Positions 30,543 to 36,830 of a stretch of DNA of 36,830 nucleotides are shown here, piece by piece. The notes beneath the pieces were generated by a model. That model was given only the letters and a program-made list of their open reading frames with translations. It did no database searches and was not told the DNA's origin. Source of the stretch: Nitrospira sp. (GTDB lineage Bacteria; Nitrospirota; Thermodesulfovibrionia; Thermodesulfovibrionales; Dissulfurispiraceae); NCBI GenBank assembly GCA_002634385.1, contig NSJL01000035.1:1-36830 (forward strand). The letters are read 5' to 3'. The position numbers were made by a program, and so were the translations under genes. Each line of letters starts with the position of its first letter. Within the stretch, counting starts at the first letter, position 1.

Positions 30543-32046
30543 AGCGCTCATGGTACAGGGCACGGGATCGGGTGCGGGAAAGAGCCTCATCGCCGCCGCC
30601 CTGTGCAGGATTTTCAGAGACAGAGGAATCAATGTCGCCCCCTTCAAGGCCCAGAATATGGCCCTGAATTCTGCCATCACCATAGAGGGCGGGGAGATAG
30701 GGAGGGCCCAGGTGCTCCAGGCCGAAGCAGCGGGGGTGGACCCCACCGTGGACATGAACCCCATCCTGCTCAAGGCTTCGGGCGAAATGGGCTCGCAGGT
30801 GGTCATACAGGGGAAAGTTCATTCCTGCATGAAGGCGCAGGAATACTATGCGTTCAAGCAGGAGGCATGGAAAGCGGTAAAAGCGTCCTGGCGCCGGCTT
30901 TCGCGGAAACACGACCTCATTGTTATGGAAGGGGCGGGGAGCCCTGCGGAAATCAACCTGATGGACGTGGATATCGTCAATATGGCGGCGGCCCGGCATG
31001 CGAAGGCCCCGGTGCTCCTGGTGGGGGACATCGACAAGGGAGGGGTATTCGCCTCCCTCTACGGGACGGTCAAGCTCCTCGGAAGGGACAGTAAACTGAT
31101 AAAAGGATTTATTATCAATAAGTTCAGAGGAGATCTCGCCATTCTCGCCCCGGGTCTCGATATGATACGGCTCAAGACGGGCACGCCGGTGCTGGGGGTT
31201 CTGCCCTATATAAAGGATATCGAACTTCCCGAGGAGGACGGACTGGCGCTCCAGAGGCTCTCCACCGAGTACACGGCGCACCAGGCGGAGATCAGGATCG
31301 TGGTGGTGCGGCTGCGCTATATCTCCAACTTCACGGATTTCGATCCCTTCTTCCACGAGCCGGATGTGGAGATCCTCTTCTCCCGGAATCCGGCGGACAT
31401 CGAGAATGCGGACCTCGTCATCGTGCCCGGCTCGAAAAATACGGTGAAGGACCTGCTCGACCTGAGGGAAAGGGGCCTCGACGGAAGCATACGGCGGGCC
31501 TACGCAAAGGGGGCGCAGGTCATCGGTATGTGCGGCGGCTACCAGATGCTCGGGGGGAAGATCCTCGATCCCGAGGGGGTGGAGAGCCCGCACCGGGAAA
31601 TGAAGGGCATCGGCCTGCTGAACATCGAGACGGTCTTCGGAAAGGAGAAGATCACCTGCCGGTCCGAGGCGAAGGTCGCCCATGCCTCATGGCTCGCAGA
31701 GTACGGAGTACCGAGAGAATCCTTCCTGAAGGGGTATGAGATCCATATGGGAGAAAGCAGCGGAGAGCTGGGGCTGTTCCGGGTAAAGAGACATTCCGGC
31801 CCCCGGCGGTCCACCCTTGACGGCTCCCGCAACGGCAACTGCTGGGGCACGTACCTGCACGGCATTTTCGATAACGACCCGTTCCGCAGGGGGATTCTCA
31901 ACGACCTCCGCAGGCGCAAGGGGCTTTCTCCCCTCGATTCCGGGGTGAAGTACCACGAGCTCAAGGAGCAGGCCCTCGACCGCCTTGCCGCCACGGTACG
32001 GGACAACCTGGATATGAAGTTCATCGAAGGGTTGATCGGACTATGA
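30535..32046 (+). CDS. cobQ: Cobyric acid synthase
   Basis: A 503-residue CobQ/CbiP. The N-terminal synthetase domain starts AKALMVQGTGSGAGKS (P-loop); the C-terminal class I glutamine amidotransferase has the nucleophile C333 (GMCGGYQMLG) and H442 (TYLHGIF). It amidates the b, d, e and g side chains of adenosylcobyrinate a,c-diamide. TTG 30535 fits family starts and follows GGAGGT by four bases, overlapping the cobC stop; ATG 30523 in the same frame is an alternative without a ribosome binding site. Confidence 0.95.
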   Translation: MAKALMVQGTGSGAGKSLIAAALCRIFRDRGINVAPFKAQNMALNSAITIEGGEIGRAQVLQAEAAGVDPTVDMNPILLKASGEMGSQVVIQGKVHSCMKAQEYYAFKQEAWKAVKASWRRLSRKHDLIVMEGAGSPAEINLMDVDIVNMAAARHAKAPVLLVGDIDKGGVFASLYGTVKLLGRDSKLIKGFIINKFRGDLAILAPGLDMIRLKTGTPVLGVLPYIKDIELPEEDGLALQRLSTEYTAHQAEIRIVVVRLRYISNFTDFDPFFHEPDVEILFSRNPADIENADLVIVPGSKNTVKDLLDLRERGLDGSIRRAYAKGAQVIGMCGGYQMLGGKILDPEGVESPHREMKGIGLLNIETVFGKEKITCRSEAKVAHASWLAEYGVPRESFLKGYEIHMGESSGELGLFRVKRHSGPRRSTLDGSRNGNCWGTYLHGIFDNDPFRRGILNDLRRRKGLSPLDSGVKYHELKEQALDRLAATVRDNLDMKFIEGLIGL

Positions 32047-33083
32047 GCCCCTACCAGGAAGCTTCCCCCCTGTTCGTCTCGCCTTTTGTGCTCGTCGCGG
32101 CACTCCTGCTGGACGGCGTTATGGGGGACCCCCGCTGGATGCCCCATCCGGTACGGTGCATCGGGAACGCCATATGCCGCACGGAAGCCTTTCTGCGCCG
32201 TTTTTTCAGGACCCCGTCACAGGAGCTGCGGGCGGGACTGCTCCTGGTGCTCCTTATCGTACCGCCGGTCTTCCTGGTCACGTATTTCATCAATTTCCTG
32301 CTTTTAAGGATGGGAGAGGGGGCGGCCGCATGGTACTCTCCCCTCTCCCTCCTCTCCCTGGCCCTCCTCGTTTTTCTCACGGCGACCACCGTGGCGACCC
32401 GCGAGCTCATCCGTTCCGCCCATGAGGTGATGCGGCCGCTGCAGGAAGGGGACCTGGAAACAGCACGCCGCAACCTGGGCATGATCGTGGGCAGGGATAC
32501 TCACGCCCTTACCGAAAGGGAGGTACTGAAGGCCACCATGGAGACTCTTGCGGAAAATCTCTCCGACGGCATTATCGCCCCCGTCTTCTACCTCACCCTC
32601 GGCGGGCTCCCCCTGGCCATGGCTTACAAAGCGGTCAACACCCTCGATTCCATGGTGGGATACAAGAACGAGCGGTACCTGCATTTCGGAAGGGCGGCGG
32701 CCCGCCTGGACGATGCCGCCAATTTTGTCCCCGCGCGAATAAGCGGTATACTTATTGTCATCGCCTCATGGATTGCATACCGCTCCCTTGCCGCGGCCCG
32801 TGATTCATGGGAAACCATGCTCCGCGACGGCGGAAAGCATGCGAGCCCCAACAGCGGGGTGCCGGAAGCGGCCATGGCAGGGGCCATCGGGGTGAGGATG
32901 GGGGGACCGTCCACCTACGGGGGCATGCTGGTGGAAAAGCCCTATATCGGTGAAACAAAAATAGGAGACCATGCGGCGGCATTCCTGTCCGCTTCGGAAA
33001 GCACAGTGCGCATCGTAAAGATAGCTTCCCTGCTGTCGGGCGCGGCGGCAGCAATCATTCTGGCAGCGAGGAATTCACTATGA
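32043..33083 (+). CDS. cbiB: Adenosylcobinamide-phosphate synthase
   Basis: A 346-residue integral membrane protein of the CbiB/CobD family that attaches aminopropanol phosphate (or ethanolamine phosphate) to cobyric acid. Family motifs include GDPRWMPHPVRCIG at the N-terminus, ETLAENLSDGIIAPVFY, NTLDSMVGYKNERY, and GGPSTYGG near the C-terminus. It overlaps cobQ and the next gene by four bases each (ATGA), so it sits in a tightly coupled run. Confidence 0.95.
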   Translation: MSPYQEASPLFVSPFVLVAALLLDGVMGDPRWMPHPVRCIGNAICRTEAFLRRFFRTPSQELRAGLLLVLLIVPPVFLVTYFINFLLLRMGEGAAAWYSPLSLLSLALLVFLTATTVATRELIRSAHEVMRPLQEGDLETARRNLGMIVGRDTHALTEREVLKATMETLAENLSDGIIAPVFYLTLGGLPLAMAYKAVNTLDSMVGYKNERYLHFGRAAARLDDAANFVPARISGILIVIASWIAYRSLAAARDSWETMLRDGGKHASPNSGVPEAAMAGAIGVRMGGPSTYGGMLVEKPYIGETKIGDHAAAFLSASESTVRIVKIASLLSGAAAAIILAARNSL

Positions 33084-34207
33084 CACAACAAAACTCTTTC
33101 TCCCGGAAACACACGGGGACGCACGGCGGTAATATCTACCGGGTTGCGGAGCAACTGGGCATCGAGGAGAGCGAGATCATCGATTTCAGCGCCTCCATCA
33201 ACCCCCTCGGCGTCCCGAAGAGCGTCATGTCCGATATGAGGGACGCCATGAAGCAGCTCTGCCACTACCCCGACCCCGATACCAAGCAGCTCCGGCTCTG
33301 GCTCGCGAAGCACATGGACCTGAACCCGCACTCCCTCCTCTGCGGCAACGGGAGCACCGAGCTCATCTATCTTATCGTCCGCGCACTGCGGCCCGAAAGG
33401 GTGCTTATCCCCGCCCCCTCTTTTTCGGAATACGAGAGGGCGGTCAACGACCCCTCGAAGGTATCCTGGCATATTCTCTGGGAGAAGAACGGGTTTGCGG
33501 TCAACCCCGACCGCTTCATCGCCGACATGGCGGGAAAGACGGACGCAACCTCCTATAAATCGGCCCTCGCCACTTCGGTGGACATGGCCTTTCTCTGCAA
33601 TCCCAACAACCCCACGGGAAAGCTCCTCTCCCGGGAGGATATGCTGAAGATCGCCGAAGCGGCGAAAAAACTGAAATGCTTTCTCGTGGTCGACGAAGCC
33701 TTCATCGATTTCGTACCGGAATACTCCATCATCAAGGAAGTCGAGAACAATCCCTATCTTATCGTACTGCGCTCGCTGACGAAGTTCTACGCCCTTTCGG
33801 GCATCCGGATCGGCTTCGCGGTCCTTCCCTCCTCCATCATCGATGTGGTCAGGGGCTACAAGGAGCCCTGGACAGTGAATACCCTTGCACAGGTGGCGGG
33901 GATCGCCGCCCTGAACGACACCGCCTACCAGGAGGAGACTTTCAGGGTGGTGCGGAACGAGAAGAAGGTGCTGGAGGACGGGTTCAAGCTCCTCGGAATT
34001 CAGTACTTCCCCTCCGCGGTAAACTACTACCTGCTCAAACGGGACAACGCCCAGGAGATCGCCGCCGCTCTCCTGAAAAAGGGCATCATGGTGCGGGACT
34101 GCTCCAGCTTCATGGGGCTCGACGGAACGTACCTCAGGGTGGCGGTGAAGTCGAACAGGGAAAATATGCGTCTGCTGAAGGAGCTCGCACCGGTATGCAT
34201 GGCATAG
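33080..34207 (+). CDS. cobD: L-threonine-O-3-phosphate decarboxylase
   Basis: A 375-residue fold-type I PLP enzyme. HGGNIYRVAEQLG and DFSASINPLG at the N-terminus are typical of CobD rather than of its relative HisC. The PLP lysine is K235 in LRSLTKFYALSGIRIGF. It makes (R)-1-amino-2-propanol phosphate, the linker used by CbiB, and the adjacent cbiB supports this over histidinol-phosphate aminotransferase. Confidence 0.93.
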   Translation: MTQQNSFSRKHTGTHGGNIYRVAEQLGIEESEIIDFSASINPLGVPKSVMSDMRDAMKQLCHYPDPDTKQLRLWLAKHMDLNPHSLLCGNGSTELIYLIVRALRPERVLIPAPSFSEYERAVNDPSKVSWHILWEKNGFAVNPDRFIADMAGKTDATSYKSALATSVDMAFLCNPNNPTGKLLSREDMLKIAEAAKKLKCFLVVDEAFIDFVPEYSIIKEVENNPYLIVLRSLTKFYALSGIRIGFAVLPSSIIDVVRGYKEPWTVNTLAQVAGIAALNDTAYQEETFRVVRNEKKVLEDGFKLLGIQYFPSAVNYYLLKRDNAQEIAAALLKKGIMVRDCSSFMGLDGTYLRVAVKSNRENMRLLKELAPVCMA

Positions 34208-35607
34208 TGATCGCCGGAACACACAGCGGCTGCGGCAAAACGACCGTGACCCTCGGCATACTCGCCGCACTGCGGGAGAAGGGGCTGCAGGTACAGTCCT
34301 TCAAGACCGGGCCCGACTTTATCGATGCGGGACTCCACCGGATCATCACCGGGAGGCCCTCGCGGAACCTCGACATCTGGATGTGCGGAGCGGAGGAGGT
34401 GGCGAAGTGCTTCTCGCGCCATACGGGGGATGCCGACATCGCAGTGGTGGAAGGCGTCATGGGGATGTACGACGGCGACTTCAGCACCGCATCCCTGGCC
34501 TGCCTCCTGGACCTGCCCGTGGTCCTCGTCGTCGACGCCTACGGCATGGCGGAAAGTGCGGCGGCGGTGGTGAAGGGATTCATGACCTACGATTCACCCG
34601 CTCCCTTCTTCGCAGGGGTCATCTTCAACCGGGTGGCCTCGGAAAGCCACTTCAAAAGGCTGAAGGAGTGCATCCGCGATGTCCCGGTCCTGGGGTACCT
34701 TCCGCGGGATCTGGATTTCGAGATCCCCCACCGGCACCTCGGGCTCGCCACTGCAGAGGAATCCCCCCTCTCCAATGAGAACATAAAGAAGCTCGCAGGG
34801 GCCATCCTGAAACATATCGATATCGACACACTGATAAAGAGAGAGGAAGGCACAACAGAGGGGAGCGATTCCCCGGAGCGGCCCCCGGTTGCCCGCCCGG
34901 CCGCTTCCTCACGCTTGTCCCTCGCCGTCGCGTACGACAGGGCCTTCTGCTTCTACTACGAAGACAATCTGGATGCGCTGCGGGATGCGGGGATCGATAT
35001 CGTCACCTTCAGCCCCCTCGCCGATCCCCTTCTGCCGGACCGTGTAGACGGCATTTACATCGGAGGAGGATACCCCGAGCTGTATGCGGAGGCGCTGTCG
35101 GGAAACACCTCCCTCCTCTCCGCGCTCCGTGACTGGTCCTGCGAAGGGAAGCCCCTCTATGCCGAATGCGGGGGGTTGATGTACCTCTCGCAGGGTATCT
35201 ACGATTTCGAAGGGGCCTTCTTTCCCATGACAGGGATCCTGCCCTTTCCCACACAGATGAAAAAAGGGAGGGCACGCCTCGGCTACCGGGAGATCGTATT
35301 GGAGGCGGAATGCATCCTGGGCAAAAAGGGCTCCGTCTGCAGGGGACACGAGTTTCATTATTCGGAGATCAGGGAGGACGTGAAAGAGGGAGGGAACAGA
35401 GATGCCGGAGACAGGAAATGCCCGGGGCTTCCGGAGGAGAAGGCCCCTGAACCGGCGAGGATTTATTCAGTAAGGGACAGGACCGGACGGATTCTGCCCG
35501 GCGAGGGGTACCGCGTCCGCACCACCCTCGCGAGCTACATCCATGTCCATTTCGGCAGCAATGCCGACATTGCAGAGAGCTTCGCACATTTTATACAAGA
35601 GAGGTAA
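34195..35607 (+). CDS. cbiA: Cobyrinate a,c-diamide synthase
   Basis: A 470-residue CbiA. The P-loop is GTHSGCGKTT at about 8-17, followed by FKTGPDFID and GVMGMYDG. The C-terminal glutamine amidotransferase has C325 (YAECGGLMYLS) and a terminal ASYIHVHFGSN. It amidates the a and c side chains of cobyrinate. A polar, Pro/Ser-rich linker near 220-245 separates the two domains. The ATG at 34195 starts the conserved region and overlaps the cobD stop codon by 13 bases. Confidence 0.96.
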   Translation: MHGIVIAGTHSGCGKTTVTLGILAALREKGLQVQSFKTGPDFIDAGLHRIITGRPSRNLDIWMCGAEEVAKCFSRHTGDADIAVVEGVMGMYDGDFSTASLACLLDLPVVLVVDAYGMAESAAAVVKGFMTYDSPAPFFAGVIFNRVASESHFKRLKECIRDVPVLGYLPRDLDFEIPHRHLGLATAEESPLSNENIKKLAGAILKHIDIDTLIKREEGTTEGSDSPERPPVARPAASSRLSLAVAYDRAFCFYYEDNLDALRDAGIDIVTFSPLADPLLPDRVDGIYIGGGYPELYAEALSGNTSLLSALRDWSCEGKPLYAECGGLMYLSQGIYDFEGAFFPMTGILPFPTQMKKGRARLGYREIVLEAECILGKKGSVCRGHEFHYSEIREDVKEGGNRDAGDRKCPGLPEEKAPEPARIYSVRDRTGRILPGEGYRVRTTLASYIHVHFGSNADIAESFAHFIQER

Positions 35608-35613
35608 CGTCTT

Positions 35614-36645
35614 ATGGAGAACATCATATTGATAGGACACGGCAGTCCCAAGAGGGACGCGAACAACATCGAGCTGGTCGGCAAACTTCTGCACAACACC
35701 ATACATCCCGGGTGCACCGACGGGTGCGTCCGCATCGCGTACATGAAATACGGGGACCCCGACATTCCCGGAGCGATCAGGGCGTCAGTCGAGAGCGGAT
35801 CGAAGAAGGTGATCGTACATCCCTACTTCCTGAGCTCCGGCCTGCACGTGACGGAGGACATCCCCGAAATGATACGGGAAGCGGAAGCCCTGTACCCCGA
35901 TGTGGAGTTCGTTTATACTGAGCCACTCGGTACCCATGAGAAACTGATTCATGTGATCATGGAGCGGATCAGCACCGCCGGAGGAGCCCTGCTGCCGGAG
36001 GACATCGAGAGAAAAAGCTTCGATATCCTCACCGGGGAGGCGGACTTCACCGGTCTTCCGCCGGAGCAACTCCCCATCATGCAGAGGGTTATTCATTCCA
36101 CCGCCGACTTCGAGTTCAGGAAAACCCTCACCTTCCACCCCGAAGCGGTCACTGCAGGTCTCGCCGCCATAAAGGCGGGGAAAAATATCCTGACCGACAT
36201 CGAAATGGTGAGGACCGGGATCAACAAAAGATGGTTGAAGCCGTGGGGCGGAAAGGTTCTCTGCACCATTTCCGATGAGGAGGTGATCCGTGCCTCCAGG
36301 GAGACGGGAAAGACCCGTGCGGAGATCGCCATTGAGCAGGGGATCGATGAGAGCGTAGGCATCATCGCCATAGGGAACGCCCCTACCGCCCTGCTGAAGA
36401 CCATCGAAGTACTGAACGAAAGAAAGATGCAGAACCCTCCCCTCGTCATCGGCGTGCCGGTGGGGTTCGTGAAGGCTTTCGAATCGAAGGCGCTCCTTGC
36501 AACGCAGCGGTTTCCCTTCATCACCGCTTTGAGCAGGAAGGGAGGCACCCCGGTGGCGGTTGCCGTAGTGAATGCTTTATTGAAAATGGCGAATGAAGAG
36601 GCGGCCAAAGAGGAGGAAGTAGTGAGCGGGAAGGCGAAAGAATGA
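35614..36645 (+). CDS. cbiC: CbiX-CbiC fusion: cobaltochelatase plus precorrin-8 methylmutase
   Basis: A 343-residue fusion. Residues 1-125 are a short CbiX-type sirohydrochlorin cobaltochelatase (LIGHGSPKRDANN with H9, and VHPYFLSSGLHVTEDI with the metal histidines). Residues about 130-340 are CbiC, cobalt-precorrin-8 methylmutase, with the catalytic H161 (RVIHSTADFEF), DIEMVRTGI and GNAPTAL. The two steps are early and late in the anaerobic corrin route, so the fusion is not of consecutive enzymes. It shows that the cobalt-early pathway is used. It starts six bases after cbiA. Confidence 0.95.
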   Translation: MENIILIGHGSPKRDANNIELVGKLLHNTIHPGCTDGCVRIAYMKYGDPDIPGAIRASVESGSKKVIVHPYFLSSGLHVTEDIPEMIREAEALYPDVEFVYTEPLGTHEKLIHVIMERISTAGGALLPEDIERKSFDILTGEADFTGLPPEQLPIMQRVIHSTADFEFRKTLTFHPEAVTAGLAAIKAGKNILTDIEMVRTGINKRWLKPWGGKVLCTISDEEVIRASRETGKTRAEIAIEQGIDESVGIIAIGNAPTALLKTIEVLNERKMQNPPLVIGVPVGFVKAFESKALLATQRFPFITALSRKGGTPVAVAVVNALLKMANEEAAKEEEVVSGKAKE

Positions 36646-36742
36646 GAAAAATTATACAATAGAGAAACGACAGTACAATGCACCGGGGAAGAGATCGAGG
36701 GAACAGGGATAACCGTGAGATTGTAGGGGGAGGAGGAGACAA

Positions 36743-36830
36743 ATGGAACTTTCAAAGAAAAAGAAGTATGTATCCGTCTCCCTGCTGTTCGGACTCCTGC
36801 TGAGCAGCGGGGAAGCGCATGCCATGCACA
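36743..36830 (+). CDS. cbiM: Start of a CbiM-like cobalt transport protein (partial)
   Basis: The window ends 29 codons into this gene, behind a strong GGAGGAGG site. The visible part is a signal peptide: KKKKY basic start, VSVSLLFGLLLSS hydrophobic core, and GEAHAMH. CbiM proteins with a signal peptide continue from just such an AMH (mature N-terminus Met-His, a cobalt/nickel ligand pair). The cob context supports CbiM, the substrate component of an ECF cobalt transporter, but most of the gene is unseen. Confidence 0.65.
   Translation, partial: MELSKKKKYVSVSLLFGLLLSSGEAHAMH

Noticed and set aside
33080..34207. Histidinol-phosphate aminotransferase (HisC)
   Set aside because: The N-terminal HGGNIY and DFSASINPLG motifs and the place between cbiB and cbiA fit CobD.

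Overview
The window looks like chromosome of a strictly anaerobic, GC-rich, Gram-negative bacterium, most likely from the Desulfobacterota or Nitrospirota; the sequence alone does not settle the lineage. The clues are a Ni-Fe carbon monoxide dehydrogenase, corrinoid methyltransferase proteins, an oxygen-sensitive route to the cobamide lower ligand, cobalt-early (Cbi-type) cobamide genes, and strong AGGAGG ribosome binding sites. No rRNA or tRNA gene was recognised.

Region 1 (1-7.9 kb) is a C1/methyl-transfer cluster. After the tail of a NorD-like VWA protein come a small zinc-ribbon protein, a DUF2284 cysteine-rich protein, an MtaA/UroD-like methyltransferase, a corrinoid protein, an ASKHA-domain corrinoid activator (RACE), a monofunctional CO dehydrogenase (CooS) with an altered D-cluster motif, and a DUF1638 protein. 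Hairpins lie between several of the genes. The natural substrate is not evident.

Region 2 (7.9-20.6 kb) is an accessory defence island. It begins with palindromic repeats, a RelE/RHH toxin-antitoxin pair and a truncated tyrosine recombinase. Next is a type I restriction system: HsdR, a four-helix-bundle protein carrying two opposed 9-bp repeat arrays, and an HsdM-HsdS fusion with an extra PD-(D/E)XK-like domain between its two specificity halves. A SIR2-HerA defence pair follows; its SIR2 gene is split by an IS630-family element whose precise removal would restore the frame. The island ends with a broken gene, a HigBA-like pair, and two degenerate attC-like palindromes around a small cassette-like ORF. 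The truncated recombinase and attC-like sites hint at an integron origin.

Region 3 (20.6-36.8 kb) is a cobamide locus under two nearly identical cobalamin riboswitches, each ending in an intrinsic terminator. The first controls bzaC-bzaD-bzaE candidates, an O-methyltransferase fused to DUF2284 and two B12-binding radical SAM enzymes. The second controls a ThiC-family BzaF candidate followed by cobU, cobT, cobS, cobC, cobQ/cbiP, cbiB, cobD, cbiA, a cbiX-cbiC fusion and the start of cbiM. Together these would make 5,6-dimethylbenzimidazole without oxygen, activate it, build and amidate the corrin ring ends, attach the nucleotide loop and import cobalt. The remaining corrin-ring genes are presumably downstream of the window.

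The three regions are linked: region 1 consumes corrinoid cofactor that region 3 makes, and DUF2284 occurs in both, once alone and once fused to the BzaC candidate. Between them sits a mobile, partly decayed defence island.
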